Below are positions 29,095 through 36,916 of a stretch of 64,000 bases of DNA, one piece after another. Source of the stretch: an uncultured Rubripirellula sp. (lineage in GTDB: Bacteria > Planctomycetota > Planctomycetia > Pirellulales > Pirellulaceae). The notes below the pieces were generated by a model that saw only the letters and a program-made list of their open reading frames with translations, ran no database searches and was not told the DNA's origin. Within the stretch, counting starts at the first letter, position 1; each line of letters begins with the position of its first letter. Made by a program: the position numbers and the translations under genes. Where the stretch lies: positions 62,001 to 126,000 of the forward strand of contig CALIBL010000001.1 of the NCBI GenBank assembly GCA_938045805.1, in the 5' to 3' direction.

Positions 29095-30153
29095 TTACTG
29101 CTCTCCGAGATTCTTCTTCAGTTCCGCCCAAAATGTCTCGACGTTATCACTACGAATCTGGTTCGCCGAGATGTTAAGGAAGCCGTCCTCCGGAATACCT
29201 AGGTCGGCGAGTGATTCTCCGCGGGCAAGTCCCGCCAAAACACGAACGGACTGGCGACCGTACTCATATGGGTTTTGAACGACGGTACCGTGGACGTGAC
29301 CATCGATGATTCCTTGAAGAGTTTCGTCGGCTTCATCAAAAGCGATAACTTTCACATCGTTGAGCTTGTTAGCTTGTTTCAATGCTTCAAGCATCAACGG
29401 AGGATTGTAGGCGAAAAGTCCAACCATTCCGCCAAGATCAGGGTGCCTTGATAATGCATCTTCCGCGTTTGCTTTACCCTGTGCTCGGTCGAATTGATCG
29501 GTGTAGGTTCCAACGATGTGCCAAGGTCCTTCTTTGATTTCTGCGTCGGGCAGATCATATCTGGATGGGTCTTCGGAGCGACCTAGAATGGCATCGATCA
29601 CTCCCTGTCTGCGTCGTTTGGCATTATCCTGCTCGAGGCGACCGATGAAGATTGCTAACTTGCCGCCATCGGGCATTGCTTCTCTCACCAATTCACCGCA
29701 CATTCTGCCGGCGATGTAGTTGTCCATCCCGATGTAGCACAACCGATCTGAATCTGGTGCATCACTATCATGGGTAATGAGCTTGGTGTACTTAGAGGCC
29801 TGATTCAGCAAATCCGTTTGATTGACTGGATCAATCGGGCTGACGGCAATACCGTCGATCCCCTTGGTGATTAGGTCCTCAATCATTCGTTTCTGGTCGC
29901 TGATTCCTTCTGCAGGCATTAATACTTGAGTGTCTGCATCAAAGTCTTCACCTCCTTGTTTGACGCCCGATTCCGCAATCACCCAGAAAGACGCGACACC
30001 ATTGGTGACGTAGGCCACCTTCGGTTTATCCGTGGACGACTCTGTGGAACCATTCGCATTTGAAGTGGTTTCTGATGAGTTGCATCCGGTCATGATGAGT
30101 CCGAGAGAAGCAACAACACAAAAACCCAGAAGGAGACGTAAATCGCGTTTCAT
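29095..30153 (-). CDS. Sugar-binding lipoprotein of the ABC importer (RbsB-like)
   Basis: Periplasmic substrate-binding component. From the ATG at 30153 the protein begins MKRDLRLLLGF with a hydrophobic core and the lipobox LIMTGC near residue 24, then a Ser/Thr/Asn linker and a peripla_BP_4-type fold: KVAYVTNGVASFWVIAESG, ITKGIDGIAVSPID, YIGMDNYIAGRMCGELV, GIIDGHVHGTVVQNPYEYG. A longer reading from 30189 adds 12 residues before the signal peptide and is less likely. The RbsB-RbsA-RbsC order on one strand defines the operon. The ligand is a sugar or polyol of unknown identity. Confidence 0.92.
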   Translation of the reverse strand: MKRDLRLLLGFCVVASLGLIMTGCNSSETTSNANGSTESSTDKPKVAYVTNGVASFWVIAESGVKQGGEDFDADTQVLMPAEGISDQKRMIEDLITKGIDGIAVSPIDPVNQTDLLNQASKYTKLITHDSDAPDSDRLCYIGMDNYIAGRMCGELVREAMPDGGKLAIFIGRLEQDNAKRRRQGVIDAILGRSEDPSRYDLPDAEIKEGPWHIVGTYTDQFDRAQGKANAEDALSRHPDLGGMVGLFAYNPPLMLEALKQANKLNDVKVIAFDEADETLQGIIDGHVHGTVVQNPYEYGRQSVRVLAGLARGESLADLGIPEDGFLNISANQIRSDNVETFWAELKKNLGEQ

Positions 30154-30323
30154 TGGATACCGTTGCATGGTCGAAGAAAAAACTCGCATTGCGATACTTC
30201 ACCCGCTTGCCATGAATTCATAACGACACGAGAGAAAGAATGACTGACAAAAGTTTACGGAGCGCAACGCTTCGTCGCAAGGATTCTATGGTGGTGCAAG
30301 ACGCCATTGGAGGTTTGGGCTGC

Positions 30324-30363
30324 AAATAAAAAACGGCTGCCTTCTCTTTCAGTAGGCAGCCGT
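30324..30363 (-). terminator. Rho-independent terminator of the coiled-coil gene
   Basis: On the minus strand a perfect 10-base stem, ACGGCTGCCT (30363-30354) / AGGCAGCCGT (30342-30333), loop of 11, is followed by TTTTTTATTT. It lies 33 bases after the stop of the gene at 30396-31877 and separates it from the sugar importer operon. Confidence 0.92.
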
Positions 30364-30395
30364 CAGTGAGAATTCACAAGTAGATTGGGCTGTTC

Positions 30396-31877
30396 TTAGG
30401 GTTCTAAGACCCTATTTCCCTTCTGCATCCCTTCCCGCTGAGTGTCATAGATCTGAGCTCGAGCATTAGGGAGACGCCGAGAATCGATTGTGGTTTCGGG
30501 TGGGAAATCTTCTCCGCGAACAGCAGAACCGAGCGGTGTCGTTACGGTGTCGTCGATGGTTTTGAGATAAGCCTCGAGCTTCCAAGCTGGGATGACGGTT
30601 AGACCGAGTTCGGCAGCCCTTGCTTTGACATTGCCGAGGGTCGCGATCGCCTGAGCATTTTGATCATTCGTTGCGTCTGGGTCTTGCCCCACCACCAAGA
30701 AGCGTATTGTTGGATCGAGTTGACCTGTGACTGCACCGGTCGATGAGATTTCAGCTGTCACTTCCGCACCGGCGGCCAAGATCTGACCCTTGATGGCAGC
30801 GTTGTCACTGCGGCCGTCACCGTCGATGTCGATATTACCAGCAATGGCAATTTTCACGACACGACCTGGAGCCCAAAATGGCGAAAAGATTTTGTCACCG
30901 GGGATGATTGGACTTGAAATGTCTGGGCGAGCAACCACTCGCCCTTGAGCGAGATGAGGACCTTGTACTTGGCTGACCTGAATGGTTGCTTTCACCTTCG
31001 CGTCTTGGAGTCTCGTCTCATCCCCGTCAATGACGCCAAAGGTCACACCGGGACGTAACTCATCCGCAGATCCAAGGTTGATGGTCACGACATTACCACC
31101 AGCGACGACGTAGCGTATTTCACCTTGGGTTGTTTCGAACTTATCTGCTCTTAGTTGGTTAAGCTGAAGTTTCTGTGTGTCGATGGTACTCTGCATCTGC
31201 TTCGTTTTGCTCACCAATTGATTGGCTTCCGTGCGAGCGGTTTGGCGGAACGCGTCGAAGTCCTGTGCTGTTTTGGTTAGCTTGTCTCGATTCTCTTCGT
31301 TGGTCTGATTCATCTCCGCGCGAAATGTTTGGTAATCGGTGTCTAGCTTTGCAACTTCCTTGTTCTTCTGATCCAAACTTGTTTCGGCGATCTGCTGTGC
31401 ATTCTGGGCAGTTGCTACCTTGGCATCAGCAGCATCTTGTACGGTTTTAAGATTCTCAACCACCTGTGCGTAAGACACGTTCTTATCACGTATTGGTTTC
31501 ATCAGAACTTCGAGAAGCCGGTTGTAATCCTTAATGTTATTGTCGTCATAGTCAGCAGGGAAGAATGACATGTGGGATGCAAATTGATTCTGAATTTCCT
31601 GCATTTCCGCATCTGCGTCGAGGCTTTCGTTCAACTTGTCTATTTCTGCCCCAGTCTTCCCCCCTACGCCCAGCATCGACTTTAGAACCGTTATCTGATT
31701 GGCTTTATCTGATACATCACTCTGGACGGTCCTCAATCTCTCACCGGCAGCGTCAGCATCGGCTACAGCAGTATCCATAGACCGCCAGAGAAAAAAATTC
31801 CCGACCAGAGAGAGTCCGAGGAAGATAAGGCAGGCAATCAAGCTGCCGCGGATGACGGAATCGTCGCGAGCCACCAT
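30396..31877 (-). CDS. Membrane-anchored coiled-coil protein of unknown function
   Basis: Unrecognised 493-residue protein. One membrane segment (GSLIACLIFLGLSLVGNFFLW, about residues 11-31) is followed by about 220 residues of coiled coil rich in Ala, Gln, Asp and Lys. Then comes a beta-rich part (IRYVVAGGNVVTINLGSADELRPGVTFGVID, about 255-290) resembling small barrel domains, and a Ca-loop-like DIDGDGRSD near 350. Near 390-440 FLVVGQDPDA and later ARAAELGLTVIPAWKLEAYL recall the shape of a BRCT repeat; this is a weak resemblance only. It is divergent from gspG across 499 bases and has its own terminator. A role in envelope organisation or secretion is a guess based on position. Confidence 0.75.
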   Translation of the reverse strand: MVARDDSVIRGSLIACLIFLGLSLVGNFFLWRSMDTAVADADAAGERLRTVQSDVSDKANQITVLKSMLGVGGKTGAEIDKLNESLDADAEMQEIQNQFASHMSFFPADYDDNNIKDYNRLLEVLMKPIRDKNVSYAQVVENLKTVQDAADAKVATAQNAQQIAETSLDQKNKEVAKLDTDYQTFRAEMNQTNEENRDKLTKTAQDFDAFRQTARTEANQLVSKTKQMQSTIDTQKLQLNQLRADKFETTQGEIRYVVAGGNVVTINLGSADELRPGVTFGVIDGDETRLQDAKVKATIQVSQVQGPHLAQGRVVARPDISSPIIPGDKIFSPFWAPGRVVKIAIAGNIDIDGDGRSDNAAIKGQILAAGAEVTAEISSTGAVTGQLDPTIRFLVVGQDPDATNDQNAQAIATLGNVKARAAELGLTVIPAWKLEAYLKTIDDTVTTPLGSAVRGEDFPPETTIDSRRLPNARAQIYDTQREGMQKGNRVLEP

Positions 31878-32376
31878 AGTTATTCAGTGCGGTCGAGGAG
31901 GCGGATGTTTGAAGCAGTAAAACCGAATTCTGACAAATCTTTTGCCAGAACTGCCTCAGTATATTATTTACACCAGATTATCATTCTAGTTTGCACCGAG
32001 CAGATTTCCCGACCGTCTCCGAAGATTCTTGGGACTTTTGCGTCTTCTGCTCAGAAGCGAGGTCCGTTTACTACCGAATACAGTAGTGCGAATCGAGGTT
32101 ATGTGTCGGGACGACGAAATACCGTCTGCCCGGCTGACTAGCCTGAATATTTGTTCGGCTTCATGCCGCATGGCATAATCCCACCAATCAAAATAACAGG
32201 CATCCTTGAGAGATTTCGTCCGATTGCTGTCGGAACCTTCGATGAAAAAGATGGTTATTACGAAATAGCCGCTGGGTCACGGAGTCGGATCCCCCCACTT
32301 GGGTGTGTTCGTTTCGTGTTCCTCCAATGTTCAGAACTTCACAACTCCCACCGCTTACCATCAAATCACCAGATCA
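31878..32376. promoter_or_regulatory. Divergent intergenic region upstream of the gsp operon
   Basis: 499 bases before the preferred gspG ATG. It should hold promoters for the gsp operon and for the divergent coiled-coil gene. Small inverted repeats are present (ATGCC 32163-32167 / GGCAT 32172-32176, and ACTAC / GTAGT near 32073-32090). Short ORFs here, including the in-frame extension of gspG from a TTG at 32299, do not look like protein-coding sequence. Confidence 0.35.
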
Positions 32377-32820
32377 ATGCCAAGAAACATGCTTTCAAGC
32401 CGTTGCCGATCTTCTCGTTCGCTATCCCGACGACAAGCCGGTTTTACCCTTTTGGAACTTTTGCTGGTTTTGGCAATCCTCGTCGTAATCGGAGGAATTG
32501 CATTGCCAAACTTCCTCGGAGCCGGCCAGGAAGCAAAAGCAAACGCAACCAAGGTTCAGCTGAACTCACTGAAGCAAAGTATTGATCTATTTCAGGTCAG
32601 GATGAACAAGTTACCTGAGACGCTAGAGGAGCTACGTGATGGACCGAGTGATGCGGCCGGAAAAGCCAAGTGGGTCGCCCCCATCATCTCTGAGATTCCA
32701 ACCGATGCTTGGGAAAATGCCCTGACTTACAGCAAGAACGGGAATACCTACGAGCTTCGTAGCGCCGGAATCGACGGTCAAGTCAACACGGATGATGATG
32801 TCATCCTCGAGGGCGCTTGA
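32377..32820 (+). CDS. gspG: Type II secretion major pseudopilin GspG
   Basis: Main subunit of the type II secretion pseudopilus. From the ATG at 32377 a basic leader (SSRSLSRRQAG) precedes the prepilin peptidase site G/FTLLELLLVLAILVVIGGIALP, with the invariant Glu at +5. The rest fits GspG: PNFLGAGQEAKANATKVQLNSL, PETLEELRDGP, WENALTYSKNGN, and the C-terminal Ca-binding end RSAGIDGQVNTDDDVI. The mature length of about 125 residues is typical. It heads an operon with gspH-I-J-K-L and a GspM-like gene. A TTG start at 32299 would lengthen the leader by 26 residues and is unlikely. Confidence 0.92.
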   Translation: MPRNMLSSRCRSSRSLSRRQAGFTLLELLLVLAILVVIGGIALPNFLGAGQEAKANATKVQLNSLKQSIDLFQVRMNKLPETLEELRDGPSDAAGKAKWVAPIISEIPTDAWENALTYSKNGNTYELRSAGIDGQVNTDDDVILEGA

Positions 32821-32927
32821 TCTGCCGGCTGCTTGGTCATCGCCCGTGGTGGACGTCGGTGTTGTGCGAACCGGCTGCCATTCAACAAGCGTAACCACTA
32901 ATTTGTTGCAATGGAGTTGACCACGTT

Positions 32928-33533
32928 GTGGAACGTCGACAGGCCTTTACCCTATTAGAGTTGCTTCTGACGCTCGCGGTTCTAGCCGCGCTGACCGCGG
33001 TGGCGATTCCTCAGATCGGGCTTTTGGCGGGTGATCGTCGTTTGGTACGTGGTGGCGATCTTGTGCGGGTAGAGATGACACGACTGAGAGTCGACGCCAT
33101 GCGTCAAGGTCGCGTCCTAATGCTTGAAGGTTTGATTGAGGGTAATCAGTTCCGTTCACGCCCCTTTAATTCTGCCGCGGACGCGACCGAGGCTTTTGAT
33201 CAGACCGGTTCACAGTCCGGTCTTCTCAATGGAGCGACACAAGGTGTGGTTACCGTGGTGGAGCAGGATATCGAGTCTCAAGATCTTATTGATTTACCAC
33301 AGGATATTTTTGTCGAGTCGGTTGGCGTTGTTTCCGCTGCACGCTCCATGGAGATTGAGCAGCTTACTGAATCGGATCGTTCGGAGGGGTGGAGCCAGCC
33401 GATTTTGTTTTACCCGGACGGCTCAACGAGCACTTCGGTGATTACTCTGTCCAATCCGGAGCTTGGTCGCGTGGTGATTCGGTTGCGGGGAATCACCGGC
33501 GATGTCACCGTTAGTGAGGTAGTACCTCTGTGA
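32928..33533 (+). CDS. gspH: Minor pseudopilin, GspH-like
   Basis: Second pseudopilin of the operon, 201 residues, starting at GTG 32928 and very short in its leader (MERRQA). The processing site is A/FTLLELLLTLAVLAALTAVAIPQI: Glu +5 is kept, but the residue before the cut is Ala, not Gly. The family block VRVEMTRLRVDAMRQGRVLMLEG fits GspH/FimT-type minor pseudopilins, which cap or regulate the pseudopilus; the C-terminal half is beta rich (VITLSNPELGRVVIRLRGITGDVTV). It lies 107 bases after gspG and overlaps gspI by 4 bases. Calling it GspH rests on order and on this block. Confidence 0.82.
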   Translation: MERRQAFTLLELLLTLAVLAALTAVAIPQIGLLAGDRRLVRGGDLVRVEMTRLRVDAMRQGRVLMLEGLIEGNQFRSRPFNSAADATEAFDQTGSQSGLLNGATQGVVTVVEQDIESQDLIDLPQDIFVESVGVVSAARSMEIEQLTESDRSEGWSQPILFYPDGSTSTSVITLSNPELGRVVIRLRGITGDVTVSEVVPL

Positions 33534-34018
33534 GTCAGCAGCAAAAGCATCGCAGTGGTTTCTCATTGCTTGAGATCATTTTGGCCCTCGCCATACTTGG
33601 TGGAGCCTTAGCGATCTTGAGCCGCGTCGTTGATACCGGAATGATTGCCGCACGTGAATCGAGGGATTTATCCGCAGCGAGACTTTTATGTCAAACCAAG
33701 CTGGCTGAAATATTATTGGAAGCTCAAAACGGCATAACACCTCAGTCAGTGATCTCGGCTGACTTCGAGACGTTGTTTGATTCGCAATCAACGTCGGCCT
33801 TTCTTTACAGCGTTGAAGTCATGCCTGCAGCAATGGACGGCTTGCTTTCGATCAAGGTGTCCGTCCAGTCGATTGATAGCGATCTTGGTGAAGCGAGGAC
33901 GAGCTACTCATTGATGCGTTGGATGATTGACCCGATGCTTGGGCTCGAAGAAGCTGAAGCGGAGGAAGACGCAATGCTCGAAGAGAAAGCAGCTTTAGCA
34001 TCGGGGGGGGGAGCATGA
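33530..34018 (+). CDS. gspI: Minor pseudopilin, GspI-like
   Basis: Small minor pseudopilin, 162 residues, part of the GspI-J-K tip complex. Processing site G/FSLLEIILALAILGGALAILSRVV with Glu +5, then LLCQTKLAEILLEAQNG as in GspI. It begins at GTG 33530 within the gspH stop (GTGA) and ends by overlapping gspJ by 4 bases. The last residues are encoded in part by a run of nine G (34003-34011), noted as a possible slippage site. An acidic stretch (EEAEAEEDAMLEE) precedes it. Confidence 0.85.
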   Translation: MSQQQKHRSGFSLLEIILALAILGGALAILSRVVDTGMIAARESRDLSAARLLCQTKLAEILLEAQNGITPQSVISADFETLFDSQSTSAFLYSVEVMPAAMDGLLSIKVSVQSIDSDLGEARTSYSLMRWMIDPMLGLEEAEAEEDAMLEEKAALASGGGA

Positions 34019-35058
34019 TTGATCTGCGGCCATCCCTCATTGATTTGGGGTCCCCATCTGTTACCGGTAAGCCAGTTGATTTCAGGCAATTGAGGAAGTT
34101 GCAACGACATGCTTTTACGTTGCTTGAGTTAGTGCTTGCTCTATCGATGTCTGTCGTGCTGATGGTTCTTATTGGAGGTGCACTCCAATTTTATTCACGT
34201 GATATGAATGTGCGTGATATGGACATCCGTCAGACGCAGCTCGCTGCAGCTGTGATGCAAATGATCGAGGATGATCTACGAGCGACATTGCATCCCCAGC
34301 CTGTTGACACAGCGGCCCTCGAAGAGCTCCTTGCAGCGACCTCGGGCGGAGACAATGGTGGTTCAAGTAATGCTGGGGACGACCAGGATCTCACTGCTGC
34401 TGGGATTGATTCTGAGGTGGATAGCGAATTGATCAGTGACGAATTACTCGCAGAGATCGATCTGACAAGCGGCGTGTCAGTGCTGACGACTCCGGGTCTG
34501 GTTGGTAATCAGACACAAATTCAAATTGATGTCAGTCGCCTTCCCCGCTTGGAAGAGTATGTCGCAATGATGGATACGAATACCGCGGACATCGACGATA
34601 TTCCGAGTGACATAAAAACGATTGCTTATTTCGTGCAAGGCGCCGAGACAATCGGCGGCATTCAAGACTCTTTGGCTGTGGCAGAGGCGGAGTTGGGTTT
34701 GGATGCGAATTTGAATACTGGTGGCCTTGTCAGGCGATCACTGGATCGCGCTGCTACGGTAGAAGCGGCCAACACCGGAAGTTTATCGCTCTTGAATCAG
34801 ACCGGTGATCTGCTCGCACCCGAAATCGCAGCGATTGAGTTCTCTTACTGGGATGGCGTCACGTGGCAGATCGAATGGAGTAGTGATGACTATGACGAAT
34901 TGCCGCTTGCAATCAGTGTTTCATTAACGCTACGCCCCGAGGGAACCGGTGAGGTGCAAGCTGATTCACCACGAGTGTTCACGCATATCGTTCGCTTGCC
35001 ACTTGCCAAACCGATTGATCAGACGGAAGAAGACGATTTGTCGGAGGTCGGACTATGA
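34015..35058 (+). CDS. gspJ: Minor pseudopilin, GspJ-like
   Basis: Minor pseudopilin of 347 residues. A 32-residue leader is longer than usual (MIDLRPSLIDLG...RKLQRHA); cleavage would be A/FTLLELVLALSMSVVLMVLIGG, again with Ala before the cut. The blocks QLAAAVMQMIEDDLRATLH, IAAIEFSYWDGVTWQIEWSSDD and PLAISVSLTLRPEG match GspJ, whose C-terminal half packs against GspI and GspK. An internal acidic, Gly/Ser-rich insert around residues 100-150 explains the length (E. coli-type GspJ is about 190-200). It overlaps gspK by 4 bases. Confidence 0.87.
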   Translation: MIDLRPSLIDLGSPSVTGKPVDFRQLRKLQRHAFTLLELVLALSMSVVLMVLIGGALQFYSRDMNVRDMDIRQTQLAAAVMQMIEDDLRATLHPQPVDTAALEELLAATSGGDNGGSSNAGDDQDLTAAGIDSEVDSELISDELLAEIDLTSGVSVLTTPGLVGNQTQIQIDVSRLPRLEEYVAMMDTNTADIDDIPSDIKTIAYFVQGAETIGGIQDSLAVAEAELGLDANLNTGGLVRRSLDRAATVEAANTGSLSLLNQTGDLLAPEIAAIEFSYWDGVTWQIEWSSDDYDELPLAISVSLTLRPEGTGEVQADSPRVFTHIVRLPLAKPIDQTEEDDLSEVGL

Positions 35059-36779
35059 ATCGCGGGATCAACGAGGGTTCTTCGCACCAAAAGTCCGGTT
35101 ATGGTCGTTCACGACGGCAACGCGGTGGGTTTTTCTTGGTCTTGGTCCTGATTGTCATTGTTGTTGCAACGATGGCAGTCTATTCCTTCACAGATCTGAT
35201 GGTGGCTTACGATGATGCGGCTTACCTCTCCGGTGATTTGGTTCAGGCTCGTGTGACGGTTGAATCAGCATCTGAGGCAATCCGACTGGTTCTTGCTCAA
35301 CCTCCCGAGGGTAGGCGTGACCTCGGTGGAGTTTTCAATAACCCGCAGCTCTTTCAGGCGATCACCGTTGCCGCTGATAGTCAGCAGGAGAATCTCGCCA
35401 ATTACAGTGTCCTCGCTGCTGGTCTCAGTCCCACGCTGGGTTTCTCTGGAATCCGGTTTGGATTGCAAGATGAATCTGCAAAACTAAATATTAACACGCT
35501 AACCATTCTCGAAAACAACTCCGACTTATTTGAAGCCGGATTGGCACTCGCCGGGCAAGACCTTTCGGAAGATTCAGAGGCAGTGGCTTTAGGAATCGCC
35601 GATTCGCTTTTGATGTCTCTTCCCGGAATGACGCAGGACACCGTCGATGCGATTTTGGACTGGCTCGACGAGGATGAAGAGGCTCGCGAATTTGGTGCTG
35701 AGGCCGAGTATTACAATACTCTCTCAACACCTTACTCCCCCGCTAATGGACCTCTTCAAACGGTTGAAGAGTTGTTGCTAGTTCGTGGGGTTACCCCTAC
35801 TTTGCTTTTCGGTGCAGACGTTAACCGAAACGGGGTGATCGATCCTGATGAGCAACAGCGATTCGGAGTGACTGCGGATACGCCCGGTGCTTTTGGCTGG
35901 GCTGCTTACTTAACGGTTCACGGTGCAGAGGCTAATCGTCGAGAGGACGGGTCGCTTCGGGTGGATGTGAATCAAGATGATCTCGAAGTCCTGTACGACG
36001 AACTCGTTGATGCTTTGGGTGATGACCTATTCGCAAGCTACATCATTGCGTATCGGATCGGTGGACAAAGCGACTCTGCGGCTGCCTTGTTGACCGCCGG
36101 TGCGGGTGGTAACGCCGATACGAATTTCAGCAGCAACACGAACAATAACGCTCAGGCTCAGGACGGTGGGGTTTGGACTGCGGATCGTCTCGGTGAGTTG
36201 GACCTCACCGGTGGCGGTGGGACCTCTTTAACACAGATCTTGGATCTCGTCGGTTCTAGCGTCACCATCGGGCAAGGGGATCAAGCGAGGCGTTATTCTT
36301 CGCCTATTGGTTCTGACCCAATCTCCCTTTCTGCAATTCTTCCAATTTTAATGGATGCATTGTCAACCCAATCGGCCGAGGTGATGCCTGGGAGACTGAA
36401 TATCAATGAGTGTCCCGCTGAATTACTCTACGGGATTCCGCTTCTCTCTGAGGAGATTGTGCAGGGGATACTTGAGGCTCGTAGCGTGGATTCGGATGAT
36501 CCGAACCGACTCTACGAAACTTGGCCACTGGTTGAGGGGTTAGTCACATTGGAGCAGATGCGATTGCTCACTCCCCTGTGGACGGGGGGTGGAGATATCT
36601 ACCGTGCGCAAATTGTCGGTTATTTCGAAGCTACCGGCGTTTCGCACCGAGCAGATGTCGTGATCGACGCGACGTCGATTAATCCCAAAGTGCTCGCATG
36701 GCGGGATTTAAGTCATCTTGGGCGAGGGTTTGATCTCTCGGTCTTGGGACTTCGTTCATCGCTCTCACTGGTTGAGTGA
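35055..36779 (+). CDS. gspK: Minor pseudopilin, GspK-like
   Basis: Tip pseudopilin of 574 residues, longer than enteric GspK (about 320). The leader ends RRQRGG/FFLVLVLIVIVVATMAVYSF, lacking Glu +5 as GspK usually does. Typical blocks are FGLQDESAKLNINTL, TQDTVDAILDWLDEDEEAREFGAEAEYY, LQTVEELLLVRGVTPTLLFG and the helix-hairpin-helix-like RLNINECPAELLYGIPLL. Residues 255-266 form a perfect EF-hand-type loop (DVNRNGVIDPDE). An inserted Asn/Ala/Gly-rich segment sits around 355-375. It ends the overlapping gspH-K block; gspL follows after 137 bases. Confidence 0.88.
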   Translation: MNRGINEGSSHQKSGYGRSRRQRGGFFLVLVLIVIVVATMAVYSFTDLMVAYDDAAYLSGDLVQARVTVESASEAIRLVLAQPPEGRRDLGGVFNNPQLFQAITVAADSQQENLANYSVLAAGLSPTLGFSGIRFGLQDESAKLNINTLTILENNSDLFEAGLALAGQDLSEDSEAVALGIADSLLMSLPGMTQDTVDAILDWLDEDEEAREFGAEAEYYNTLSTPYSPANGPLQTVEELLLVRGVTPTLLFGADVNRNGVIDPDEQQRFGVTADTPGAFGWAAYLTVHGAEANRREDGSLRVDVNQDDLEVLYDELVDALGDDLFASYIIAYRIGGQSDSAAALLTAGAGGNADTNFSSNTNNNAQAQDGGVWTADRLGELDLTGGGGTSLTQILDLVGSSVTIGQGDQARRYSSPIGSDPISLSAILPILMDALSTQSAEVMPGRLNINECPAELLYGIPLLSEEIVQGILEARSVDSDDPNRLYETWPLVEGLVTLEQMRLLTPLWTGGGDIYRAQIVGYFEATGVSHRADVVIDATSINPKVLAWRDLSHLGRGFDLSVLGLRSSLSLVE

Positions 36780-36916
36780 TTAACATACAAACAGCCCATC
36801 AATTGAATGACTCGGATGGGTGCAAAAAATACTTGGCTCCGCCTGAATTACACACGCTCGAATGACCGGATTTGGGGCTGGGACGCGTGAGTTGGCGGTA
36901 ACAGATCGGGAACGAA

